Assembly: GCA_016713245.1 (NCBI GenBank)
Contig: JADJPM010000004.1
Coordinates: 1,364,001 to 1,428,000 of the forward strand
Source of the DNA: Verrucomicrobiaceae bacterium
GTDB taxonomy: Bacteria > Verrucomicrobiota > Verrucomicrobiia > Verrucomicrobiales > Verrucomicrobiaceae
Length of the DNA stretch: 64,000 nt
Reading direction: 5' to 3'
In this document: piece after piece, positions 43,813 to 55,520 of the stretch
Numbering within the stretch: position 1 is the first letter of the stretch
Layout of the letters: each line of letters begins with the position of its first letter
Notes under the pieces: generated by a model
What the model saw: the letters and a program-made list of their open reading frames with translations, nothing else
Told to the model about the DNA's origin: nothing
Database searches by the model: none
Position numbers and translations under genes: made by a program

Positions 43813-46536
43813 TTAGTCGGCAAACTGGAACTCATTGCCGATGAGCAGCACCTGCGCGAGCTGGGCGAGCGGGGTCTGCGGTGCGGGAGCTGGCGTGGGC
43901 GGGGCGCTATTCACGAAGCGCAGCGCCATCTCGGCTTCGTCCGGTTTTGGGCCGCGCAGCAGCACACGGTGATAAAGCGCCTCAATGGTGCGGGCATCCA
44001 CCACTCCTCCGGTGCTGGCTTGCAGCGTGGCGGCGAGCTTGTTGGACTGCGTCTGGATGAAGGGCGAGTTGATGAGGAACAGGGCCTGCTGCGGCACGGT
44101 GGTGACGGAGCGCTGAGGGCTGTGAATGTCAGGATTCGCAAAGTCGAACATGGCGGGCACGCTGGCCTGCACTTCACGGTCAATGAAGAGATAAAGGCTG
44201 CGGCGGGTGTCCACGTCCGGCGCGGCGAGCGGCGTGGCGCGTCCACCAGCCTTCGCGACATTCAGCGAGCCGCAGGCGGCGAGGGTGGAGTCACGCATCT
44301 GCTCGTAGTCGAGCCGCAGGCGGTTGAAGCGGGAGAGCAGGGCGTTGTCCGCGTCTTTCACCTCCTTGTCCGGCGTGCTCGCGCAGCTCTGCTGATAGGT
44401 GCGCGAGATCAGGATGAGGCGTTGCAGCTTCTTTAAGCTCCAACCTTCCTCCATGAAGGTGGCGGCGAGGTAATCGAGCAGTTCTGCCTGCTCGGGCCTC
44501 GGTGTTTGCATGCCGAAGTCGCTCGGTTGACTCACCAAAGGTTTGCCAAAGTGCAGCAACCACACGCGGTTCACCATCACACGGGCGGTGAGCGGATTTT
44601 CCTTGCTGGCGATGCTCTGGGCCAGCTCGAGCCTGCCGCTGCCTTTCGTGAACTTCCGCCCGCCAAACATCGTCAGGAAGCCGCGGGGTGCGAGTGCTCC
44701 CAGTCGCGACGGATTGCCTCGGATGAAAACATTCACATCCGCAGGCTGCGGCCGATCCTGCATGGTCATGGCACGGAGCGGTGCGCCGGGGTCTTCGATC
44801 ACGAGCTTCTTGAGTTCATTCTCAAACTCCTGCATGCGCAGGCTGTCCTTCACCGTGAAAAACTGGTCGATGCCCTCCGCCGGCACCGACATCGGTGACA
44901 TGGGATTTTGCAGCAGCCCGCGCATTTCCAGCCACGGCGGGTTATCCGGCACGAGGCCGCTGAAGCAGGCGAGGAACACCTCTTGATAGAGTGAGGCCAA
45001 CTCTCCGAAATTTTTCAGGGGGGGCCGCTTGGCGAACTCATTGCGCAGCACTTCATTGACACCGCTCTCTGGCTTGGCGAGTCGTTGGGCCAGTTCCGGT
45101 GCTTTCGCTGCGAATTCAGCTTCCTTGAGCTTCGCAAACTCTGTCCACGCAAGCATCACAGGGTGCGGTTGCGGCACGAGCGCGTAGGTCGTGAGGAAGT
45201 CGCGCCACTTCTTCGCCACACTCTCGCGGAACATCTCCGTGGCAGCAGTGGCCTTGAATGCGTCCGGCGTCATGGCTGTCGCACGCTGCGCAAAGAGAAG
45301 GTAGTCGCGCAGTTTGTCTGGCTTGCGCAGCCCAGTGAACACCTCCTCGCGGAAAGCCTTCTTCTTGCCCTCCACCGCCGCCACCTTCTGCTTGAACGCC
45401 GCCGCTGCCGCAGCATCCGGTGCCTCGCCGATGACCGGAAACTCCGGTGGCACGATGCAACTGTTCATCACGCTGTAGAGCGCATAGTAGTCCGCTGTCG
45501 GCACCGGATCATATTTGTGATCATGGCAGCGTGCGCAGGACACGGTGAGGCCCATCAAGCCGCGTGAGATGACATCAATGCGGTCGTCGATCTGCAAGTG
45601 CGCATCGCCCATGAACCAGTCATTGACCGTAAGAAAGCCAAGTGCTGCCAGCGCACCCACAGGCTTGCCGGGAGCTTGCAAATGATCCGCCGCGATCTGC
45701 TCGGTTATGAACTGGTCATAAGGCAAATCATCGTTGAGAGCCTTTACCACCCAGTCGCGATACGTGTGCGCGTTGTGAAAACGACTGTCCTGGCCAGAAA
45801 AAGCGTAACCCGAGGTATCCGCATAGCGAGCCACATCCAGCCACATGCGTCCGACGCGCTCGCCATAGCGCGGCGAAGCCAGCAGCTTGTCGATCAATGC
45901 CGCCGCCGCATTCGGCAGGCCTCCCGCTGCCGCTTGTTTGAACTGCTCTACCTCTTCATAACTCGGCGGCAGCCCCGTGAGGCTCAAATGCAACCTCCGG
46001 CACAGCACCGCCGCATCTGCTGGAGGCGCAAAGTCCAGGCCCGCCTTGGTCAGCTTCTCACCGACCAGCGCATCCACCGAACTCGGTGCTGCGGGTTTGG
46101 CGACGGGCTTGAAGGCCCAATGCTCCTGCCACTTCGGTTTGCTCTGGGCCACCGCCGTCTCCTTCGGCCATGGCAGCCCCATTTTCACCCATTGCACCAG
46201 CGCCTCGATCTGCGCCGCCGCGAGTTGCGGCTTCTTCACCGGCATCGGCTCCACACCCGGCGCATGGCGCACAGACTTGATCAAGGAACTCCCTTCAGGA
46301 TCACCCGCGATGACGACCTTCCCCGCATCCGTGCCACGCAGCACCGCCTCCCGCGAATCCAGCCTCAGTCCGCTCTTCGCCTTCTCCGCGCCATGACAGG
46401 AGTAACAATGCTCCGCGAGCACAGGCCGCACACTCTTCTCAAAGAACGCGATCTGCTCCGGACTGAATACCACCTCCTGCGCCACGACGCTTGCCGTGGC
46501 GATGCCAATCAGGGTGATGGTAAGAATGGAGTTCAT
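43813..46536 (-). CDS. PSD1-type protein (planctomycete cytochrome c, DUF1549, DUF1553)
   Basis: A 907-residue exported protein. A signal peptide (SILTITLIGIATASVVAQ) is followed by the planctomycete cytochrome c domain with haem site CYSCH (Cys44, Cys47, His48) and the LRLDSREAVLRGTDAGKVV pattern. The DUF1549 domain (about 125-330) includes RYADTSGYAF and a second CxxCH-like site, CARCHDHKYDP. The C-terminal DUF1553 domain (about 620-880) shows ENPLTARVMVNRVWLLHFGK and TPRPEQAELLDYLA, with FNRLRLDYEQMRDSTLAACG near its end. It probably acts in periplasmic electron transfer or oxidative glycan processing with its DUF1501 partner; this role is suggested by genome context across the phylum, not by biochemistry. 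Length is typical. Confidence 0.92.
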   Translation of the reverse strand: MNSILTITLIGIATASVVAQEVVFSPEQIAFFEKSVRPVLAEHCYSCHGAEKAKSGLRLDSREAVLRGTDAGKVVIAGDPEGSSLIKSVRHAPGVEPMPVKKPQLAAAQIEALVQWVKMGLPWPKETAVAQSKPKWQEHWAFKPVAKPAAPSSVDALVGEKLTKAGLDFAPPADAAVLCRRLHLSLTGLPPSYEEVEQFKQAAAGGLPNAAAALIDKLLASPRYGERVGRMWLDVARYADTSGYAFSGQDSRFHNAHTYRDWVVKALNDDLPYDQFITEQIAADHLQAPGKPVGALAALGFLTVNDWFMGDAHLQIDDRIDVISRGLMGLTVSCARCHDHKYDPVPTADYYALYSVMNSCIVPPEFPVIGEAPDAAAAAAFKQKVAAVEGKKKAFREEVFTGLRKPDKLRDYLLFAQRATAMTPDAFKATAATEMFRESVAKKWRDFLTTYALVPQPHPVMLAWTEFAKLKEAEFAAKAPELAQRLAKPESGVNEVLRNEFAKRPPLKNFGELASLYQEVFLACFSGLVPDNPPWLEMRGLLQNPMSPMSVPAEGIDQFFTVKDSLRMQEFENELKKLVIEDPGAPLRAMTMQDRPQPADVNVFIRGNPSRLGALAPRGFLTMFGGRKFTKGSGRLELAQSIASKENPLTARVMVNRVWLLHFGKPLVSQPSDFGMQTPRPEQAELLDYLAATFMEEGWSLKKLQRLILISRTYQQSCASTPDKEVKDADNALLSRFNRLRLDYEQMRDSTLAACGSLNVAKAGGRATPLAAPDVDTRRSLYLFIDREVQASVPAMFDFANPDIHSPQRSVTTVPQQALFLINSPFIQTQSNKLAATLQASTGGVVDARTIEALYHRVLLRGPKPDEAEMALRFVNSAPPTPAPAPQTPLAQLAQVLLIGNEFQFAD

Positions 46537-46628
46537 TGCAGTCGAGAATGGATAAGCCGCCAGATGCGAAAGTTTAACGAGTGCTCACGTGACAAGAGGG
46601 TGTTTCATCGGCGATGGCGATCAGCGTC

Positions 46629-49967
<3,339 letters not shown>

Positions 49968-50104
49968 GTCAATGAGGGGGTGGGGTGTTTTGATGTCACT
50001 GCTCGCTGCCTTTTCACTTCATCAGCGAGCGATAACGGGTGGTGAATAAAGGTCGGAGCAGGTGAGGACGGGATGACTCAAGTCACCGGATGCCTCGCCT
50101 GGCA

Positions 50105-52543
50105 TCACTTCGTCTTTGCCAGCTTCTCGCGGAGCTGTTCCAGGCGTGTGAGCAGCTTCGGTGGTGGGGGTGCGGCGGGAGGTGGCGGCACGACGGCGGC
50201 AACAACTGGAGCTGCTGGCGGCGGCGCGGGAGGTGGCGGGGCCATCTTCGGTGGAGCATCGACACGCAGAGTGCCGCCAAAGGCGAAGCGTTGCAGAAGC
50301 GGACCGGTCGGTGTGGGCACCACTGTTTGAACAAAGAGATTGGCGTGCTTCGTCACCGCTGAGTCGGGCTTGGTTGGAATCTGGAACACCAGATCGGCGG
50401 TGACTTTGGTGAACTTGACCGGTGCGACAGGAAGAGTGTCAGGCAGGCCATAGAGCGTGGCGGTGGCCTCGCCCTCAAAAGGCACGCGCTGTTCTAATTT
50501 GCAAAGATAGCCGGTGCTCTGGCCCTGCTCCACGACGGTGAGCGCGGGCGTGGCGCTGGCGATCATCATCGGCGCGGTGACGAGGTCGGTGAATGGCGAG
50601 GCATTGTAGGTGGTGCCATTACCGGCATCGGCCTGGCCGAGCACGGCGAGCTTCCAGATGCCTGCGGGCGCGTCGCCATTGGCATCGAGCACGAAGGTGC
50701 ATTCGCTCTGGCCTTCGGGGATGGTTTGTTCGCCGAGCGCATTGATGCCGGGCGGTTTCCACAGCAGGCGCACGAGGATCGGTGCTTTGAACCCGTCCTT
50801 GCGTTTCGCGCTGACTTTCATCTCGATCACACCTGCCTGCACGAGCGGCACGACGGGCTTCGCGATCTCCAGCGCGAACGGTGCTTCCTCAACCACGGCG
50901 ATGGGCATCTGTGACTCGATGCTACGATGCAGCGGCAGATTGTTGCCTTCACGCACGAGATCAAAGACCTGGCGCAGACGGCCGATAATGCCATTGGCCG
51001 GATCATTGTGCTTGAGCGTCATCGTCATCGCACCTCCGCTGAGCGGCGCATCAGGCGCGGCTTCAAACAAGGCTAGCACGCTGCCGAAACCACCCGGCAC
51101 GCCTGCATCGACGAGCCGCACACCCGCAGGCAGTCCTTCGCAGACAAAGCTGGCATCACCGCCGGTGCCGGAGCGCGTGATGTTGATGAGCTGCGCAAAG
51201 CGACCGCCTCTCGGCACGGGGATGAACTGGCGGCTCTGCGTATCGTTGATCTCGTAGTTCGGGGATGACAGGATGACCTCTGGCCGAGTGCCGGTGACTT
51301 CGATGCGATAGACAAACGCCGGGCCGCCACGCTCCAACTGATCCATCACACGCAGGATGTAGTCGCCATCAGCAGGCACGGTGACCTTGAACCGGCTGTC
51401 GAGTCGCGGTGTATCGCCCGCGTCGTCGTTCTCAACAATGCCTGCGCCTTGCGCGTTCACGAGCAGCAGGATGGGATCGAGCGGTGAGCCGATGGCTTGC
51501 GCATACGCGATGAATTCAAGTTGCTGGTCCTTTTTCAGCGTGAGCTTGAAGAAATCCATATCGCCTGGTTTCTCGATGATTCCATTGAAGGCCACTGATA
51601 GCGGGAGAGATGTCGGCGTCGCTTTGGCGGGTTCATCATTCGGCTCGACCTCCATGACGTTGTCGAAATCCACGAGACGGAAAGGAATGCCCGAAGGTGC
51701 CGGCTGCTGCTTTGGCTGAAGGATGAAGGGCCACGCGGATTGTGCAGGCAGGGTGACATCTTCCTCAAAGGCCTCTCCCGTAATGCTGAGGAAGCGTGCT
51801 TTGAAAGTGCTGCCCACTTTTCCCCCGGCAGGAAAGACAACAGCGGGACGACGGAACTCACCGACGTGCAGCCGATACACTGAGCTGTCGTTCCCCACAT
51901 ACGAAGCCTCGCGCACTTGGATGATGTAGTCGCCATCCTGCGGCACGATGATCGAGGCATACGGATCTTTGCCCAGTAGCGGCGTGTCATCACAGGTGGC
52001 CAGATCAAAGCGCTGTGTATTCATGATGGAGACAAACGGATCAAACGGCGTATAGCCGAGCCTCTGGCCTTCCAGCTCGACGGTGAGAGTCTGCCCCTTC
52101 TTCATCGTCACGCGGTAGTGATCCACATCTTCATTCGTCACCACACCTTCGATGGTTTGATTCAATCCGATCACCTGGGGTGAGGCGAAGTCGCTGTTCG
52201 GCTCTGCTTCATTGACAGTGGGATACGGCCCAACCGTGATTTGGCGGAGATGAGAAATGCCGGAGGCCGTGCGCACCCTCAGCGAGTGCAACCCGAGCGG
52301 AACTTCCGGTGCCACCGCCAGGGTAAGCACCACCGCAGCGGCCTCCTTCTTCTCGATGCTCTTCACGGTGAAGCCGGAAGAGTAAAAAATGAGTCCCTCG
52401 AAGTCCGCGAGACGCGCGCCATGCACAGTGACTTTCGTGTCCGTGCCGCGTTGGAGTCCCTTGGGCGTGAACGCACCAAAATCAGGATAGGCAGCGTGGA
52501 GAATGGTGGTGGAGAAAAGAAAGAGAAGGCAGATTTTTCTCAT
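50105..52543 (-). CDS. Secreted PPC-domain protein
   Basis: An 812-residue exported protein. A signal peptide (ICLLFLFSTTILHA) is followed by an IPT-like N-terminal domain (about 20-105), then prepeptidase C-terminal (PPC) repeats. The first (about 110-230) runs from NEAEPNSDFASPQVIGLNQ through DVDHYRVTMKKGQTL to DGDYIIQV. The second (about 295-400) has VEPNDEPAKATP and DMDFFKLTLKKDQ and ends with DGDYILRVMDQ. C-terminal beta domains and a Pro-rich tail (about 770-800) finish the protein; no protease domain is present. Proteins like this recur beside PSD1/DUF1501 genes in Verrucomicrobia and may be binding or scaffolding partners of the same periplasmic or surface system. It begins 26 bp after the Tat microprotein gene. 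Confidence 0.85.
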   Translation of the reverse strand: MRKICLLFLFSTTILHAAYPDFGAFTPKGLQRGTDTKVTVHGARLADFEGLIFYSSGFTVKSIEKKEAAAVVLTLAVAPEVPLGLHSLRVRTASGISHLRQITVGPYPTVNEAEPNSDFASPQVIGLNQTIEGVVTNEDVDHYRVTMKKGQTLTVELEGQRLGYTPFDPFVSIMNTQRFDLATCDDTPLLGKDPYASIIVPQDGDYIIQVREASYVGNDSSVYRLHVGEFRRPAVVFPAGGKVGSTFKARFLSITGEAFEEDVTLPAQSAWPFILQPKQQPAPSGIPFRLVDFDNVMEVEPNDEPAKATPTSLPLSVAFNGIIEKPGDMDFFKLTLKKDQQLEFIAYAQAIGSPLDPILLLVNAQGAGIVENDDAGDTPRLDSRFKVTVPADGDYILRVMDQLERGGPAFVYRIEVTGTRPEVILSSPNYEINDTQSRQFIPVPRGGRFAQLINITRSGTGGDASFVCEGLPAGVRLVDAGVPGGFGSVLALFEAAPDAPLSGGAMTMTLKHNDPANGIIGRLRQVFDLVREGNNLPLHRSIESQMPIAVVEEAPFALEIAKPVVPLVQAGVIEMKVSAKRKDGFKAPILVRLLWKPPGINALGEQTIPEGQSECTFVLDANGDAPAGIWKLAVLGQADAGNGTTYNASPFTDLVTAPMMIASATPALTVVEQGQSTGYLCKLEQRVPFEGEATATLYGLPDTLPVAPVKFTKVTADLVFQIPTKPDSAVTKHANLFVQTVVPTPTGPLLQRFAFGGTLRVDAPPKMAPPPPAPPPAAPVVAAVVPPPPAAPPPPKLLTRLEQLREKLAKTK

Positions 52544-52569
52544 GCGTGGGGGATTCAGGGGGGATTGAT

Positions 52570-52719
52570 CTAATAAGGCTTTGCGGCGATGCCGTAGGGC
52601 AGTCCTGGCTTGCCATCGGCTGCATCGGCTGCGAGGGTGGATGGGGCGAGTGATGCGCCGAGCACGGCGAGTCCGGCGGTGGTGAAGGCCTCGCGGCGTG
52701 TGGTGGGGCTTGTTTTCAT
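52570..52719 (-). CDS. 49-residue Tat-signal microprotein
   Basis: From ATG 52719 the product starts MKTSPTTRREAFTTAGLAVL and ends GIAAKPY. The TRREAF twin-arginine motif, hydrophobic core and ALA-like cleavage site (APSTLAADA) leave only about 17 mature residues. It may be a genuine small secreted peptide, or the surviving 5' end of a gene whose body was lost. Its start lies inside a 30-bp direct repeat whose second copy (55456-55485) carries the same first codons. It sits directly upstream of, and in line with, the PPC gene. Confidence 0.5.
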   Translation of the reverse strand: MKTSPTTRREAFTTAGLAVLGASLAPSTLAADAADGKPGLPYGIAAKPY

Positions 52720-52725
52720 GGCGTG
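52696..52725. repeat. 30-bp direct repeat, left copy
   Basis: Identical over 30 bp to 55456-55485. It covers the first codons of the Tat microprotein gene (minus strand MKTSPTTR). The pair brackets the histidine kinase and response regulator genes, 2760 bp from copy to copy. Confidence 0.95.
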
Positions 52726-52854
52726 GTTTTGAAGATTGAGTTCCAGTTTACATCTTCTACCCATCCCAAAATCGCCACCAGTCCCGTAAACACGCCATAC
52801 GCAGTCCTCACGTCAGGGGTGGCGTCTGGGCTGGAAATAGTTAACAGTCAGAGG

Positions 52855-54813
52855 ATGCGCGTTCTGTTTCTTGGCTTCGGCCTGCTCTTGCCCGCCCTGC
52901 CTGTGCGGGGTGTGGAGAGGCCGTGGCTGGAGCCGTTCACGCACTTCCTGCATCCCGAGCTGGGGCAGACGGAACGGCGGCTTGCGGAGATCGCCGCCGA
53001 GTTGCCGCTCCTGCCGGTGCCGCCTGGCATCCCCAACCCGGACCGAAGCTGCTTTTCGACGAATCCGGCGCTGCCGGGGAGCGAGCCTCACTGGCTCCAA
53101 ATCACGCTGCCCCAGGCAGCGATGATCGACACCGTGGTGTTGATTCCGGCGGTGATTACCGCCTCGGCGGGTGTCGTGGAGGGCTTTGGTTTTCCCAGAC
53201 GTTTCTTCATTGAGGCGGATGAAGGCGAGGGTAGCCCGGTCTGGAGATTGATGGATCAAACGGCGGCGGACTTTCCCAGTTCTGGATTCTATCCCGTGCT
53301 GCATCGCCTCAGCCCGCCACGGCGCATCCGGCGGCTGCGGCTCCAGGCCACCGTGCCTTGGGAGGCAGACGGGGTGTCCGTGCTCGCACTCTCGGAGTTG
53401 ATGCTGCTCGCGGGCAATCGCAACGCCGCCCTCCACGCCAAAGTGGAAGTCAGCACTCACCACGACGCTGCGCGCGAGGTGCGGCGCAAGAATCTCGTGG
53501 ACATGAGCACGCCGCTCGGCCTGCCTGGCGTCCCCGATGCTGGGGCCAGCCTCGGCTATCAGAGTCGTGAGGAGCTAGCCACTGATGCGCCCAAAAGTAT
53601 CACCATCGAGTTCTCCGCACCCGCCGCACTCGATGAGGTGCGGCTCATCCCCGTCAGCCGTGAGGGCATGTCCAGCTATGTGAACTACGGCTTTCCGCAG
53701 AGCTTCCGCCTTGAGGCCGCGATGCAGCCGGACTTCAGCGACGCGCGCAGCATCGCCCGGACAGGGCTGCTGGGGCCTCCCGGTCGAAATGTGATGTCTT
53801 TCGCAGGCGATGGCCGTTCTGCCCGTTACCTCCGTCTTAACACGGAAATACTGTGGCCCCATGTGAGGCACTTCCGCTTTGCCCTGGCAGAAATTCAGGC
53901 CTACTCGGGGGACAAGAACATCGCCCGTGGTGCCAAAGCCTCTGCCAGTGACCTCACACCAGAAGCTGGCTGGAGCATCGAAGCTCTCACCGACGGCTAT
54001 GCGGTGGGTCAGCGGCTGATCGAGCTGCCAGAGTGGTTACGGCTCATCAATAAACGCGCGCTGCTCCTGCATGAGCAGACCGGTCTGGTCCGCCTGCGCG
54101 GCATCCAGCTTGCCAGTGCGGAGACGACGGTCATCCGCATCATCACCACGTTCGCCCTGCTCATCGCCGCCATCACCGCGTTCATCCTGCTGGGGCAGAG
54201 ACGCCGCAGCCAGCGGGAGCATGAAATGATGCGCCAGCACTTCGCTCGCGACCTGCATGACGACATCGGCTCTGATCTTGGCAGCATCGCCCTCATGGCA
54301 GGCTCGGCCCGGCGTCGCGCCGGCGCCGACTCAACAGTGCAGGGGGAACTGGCGCAACTGGAGCGGACCGTGCAGGACACCATCCACTCCCTGCGAGACA
54401 TGGTTCACCTGCTCAAGGACCAGACGATCCATGACAACCTAGATTGGCGTGAAATGCTCACGACCCTCGGCAGCCGCCTCCTGCCCGCGCATGAGATCGA
54501 CCTTCAGGTCGCCGAAAAACTGCCTGCCACCAGCATCCAGCACCGCAAGGACATCTACCTCCTTTGCAAAGAGGCGCTGCACAATATCGCCCGCCACGCC
54601 GGCCCCTGCCGCGTCCAAATCAGCGTGCAGGCAGCTCCCGGCGGCCTGACCATGACGATCACTGATGATGGCACGGGTTTCGACAGCGCCGCCACCACTG
54701 CAGGCCACGGGCTGGCTAATCTGCACGCTCGCGCCCTTCGCATCCATGCCGATCTCAGCGTCGGCTCCCAGCCCCAACAAGGAACCCGTGTCACCCTCTA
54801 TGTCCCCTGCTGA
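52855..54813 (+). CDS. NarL-type sensor histidine kinase with discoidin-like sensor region
   Basis: A 652-residue membrane kinase from ATG 52855 (RMRVLF in the longer frame; GAGG lies just upstream). A signal-like segment (LFLGFGLLLPALPVRG) precedes a large periplasmic region of two discoidin/F5-8-like beta units (about 75-220 and 240-390; landmarks LRLQATVPWEADG and RYLRLNTEILWPHVRHFRFA). A transmembrane helix (TFALLIAAITAFILLG, about 425-445) is followed by a HisKA_3 box ARDLHDDIGSDLGSIA (His near residue 468) and an HATPase domain with HNIARHA, DDGTGFD and GHGLANLHARA. It is paired with a response regulator whose start overlaps its stop by 14 bp. The ligand is unknown; a carbohydrate is plausible for discoidin-like sensors. 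Confidence 0.87.
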   Translation: MRVLFLGFGLLLPALPVRGVERPWLEPFTHFLHPELGQTERRLAEIAAELPLLPVPPGIPNPDRSCFSTNPALPGSEPHWLQITLPQAAMIDTVVLIPAVITASAGVVEGFGFPRRFFIEADEGEGSPVWRLMDQTAADFPSSGFYPVLHRLSPPRRIRRLRLQATVPWEADGVSVLALSELMLLAGNRNAALHAKVEVSTHHDAAREVRRKNLVDMSTPLGLPGVPDAGASLGYQSREELATDAPKSITIEFSAPAALDEVRLIPVSREGMSSYVNYGFPQSFRLEAAMQPDFSDARSIARTGLLGPPGRNVMSFAGDGRSARYLRLNTEILWPHVRHFRFALAEIQAYSGDKNIARGAKASASDLTPEAGWSIEALTDGYAVGQRLIELPEWLRLINKRALLLHEQTGLVRLRGIQLASAETTVIRIITTFALLIAAITAFILLGQRRRSQREHEMMRQHFARDLHDDIGSDLGSIALMAGSARRRAGADSTVQGELAQLERTVQDTIHSLRDMVHLLKDQTIHDNLDWREMLTTLGSRLLPAHEIDLQVAEKLPATSIQHRKDIYLLCKEALHNIARHAGPCRVQISVQAAPGGLTMTITDDGTGFDSAATTAGHGLANLHARALRIHADLSVGSQPQQGTRVTLYVPC

Positions 54814-55447
54814 CATCCGCGTCTGGATTCTCGAAGACAACGCTCGGCTGCGCCAGCAGCTCGGCCTGCTCTGCACGGACACCCCTGGCCTTGGTGACGG
54901 TCGGGGCTTTCCCCGTGCCGAACTACTGCTGGAGACGCTCAAGCTGGAATCCGCCCACCCTGACGTGCTGCTGCTCGATGTCGGCCTGCCGGGTCGCAGC
55001 GGCCTCGACATTCTGGAGGAGATGGGTCAGCTCGCGCCCCACACCCGCATCCTAGTGCTCACCGTCTTTGAAGAAGAAGACAAGATCGCCCGCGCCATCA
55101 ACGCCGGAGCCAGCGGCTACCTGCTCAAAGGCTCCACGCCGGAGCAAATCATCGCCGCCATCCACGACTGCCATGAAGGCGGCTCACCCATCTCGCCACG
55201 CATCGCGCGCCGGGTCTTTGAACTGCTCGCGCGCCTCACCAAGCCAGCAGCTCCCACCGACCTCAGTCCACGGGAAACCGAACTGCTCAAGCTCCTCGTG
55301 GAAGGACTGACCAACAAGGAAATCAGCCATCGCCTCGACATCAGCCCCCACACCACCGACACGCATCTGCGCCGCCTCTTTGTGAAGCTCCATGTCCGCA
55401 GCCGCGCCGCAGCCGTGGCCCGCGCCCTGAAGTCACGACTGGTGTGA
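54800..55447 (+). CDS. NarL/FixJ family response regulator
   Basis: A 215-residue regulator. The receiver domain (about 6-125) has acidic Glu11/Asp12, the phosphoacceptor Asp60 in VLLLDVGLPG, Thr in ILVLTVF and Lys in GYLLKG. The C-terminal LuxR-type helix-turn-helix (about 150-210) shows SPRETELLKLLVEGLTNKEI and HTTDTHLRRLFVKLHV. ATG 54800 is the start because it gives a complete receiver; it overlaps the kinase stop. Its targets are unknown; the nearest candidate is the divergent operon starting at 52719. The right copy of the 30-bp repeat begins nine bases after its stop. Confidence 0.93.
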   Translation: MSPADIRVWILEDNARLRQQLGLLCTDTPGLGDGRGFPRAELLLETLKLESAHPDVLLLDVGLPGRSGLDILEEMGQLAPHTRILVLTVFEEEDKIARAINAGASGYLLKGSTPEQIIAAIHDCHEGGSPISPRIARRVFELLARLTKPAAPTDLSPRETELLKLLVEGLTNKEISHRLDISPHTTDTHLRRLFVKLHVRSRAAAVARALKSRLV

Positions 55448-55455
55448 GTGGATGC

Positions 55456-55485
55456 GCGTGTGGTGGGGCTTGTTTTCATGGCGTG
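55456..55485. repeat. 30-bp direct repeat, right copy
   Basis: Perfect copy of 52696-55725-side repeat at 52696-52725. On the minus strand it reads the start of the Tat microprotein (MKTSPTTR), then diverges into antisense of the response regulator gene, so this copy is a non-functional fragment. Confidence 0.95.
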
Positions 55486-55520
55486 ATCCTGGTGGTGGGA
55501 AATGGGTCTGGAGTGCTCTT

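Noticed and set aside
52696..55485. Insertion sequence or transposon bounded by the 30-bp repeats
   Set aside because: No transposase, no terminal inverted repeats, and the repeats are direct and much longer than target duplications.
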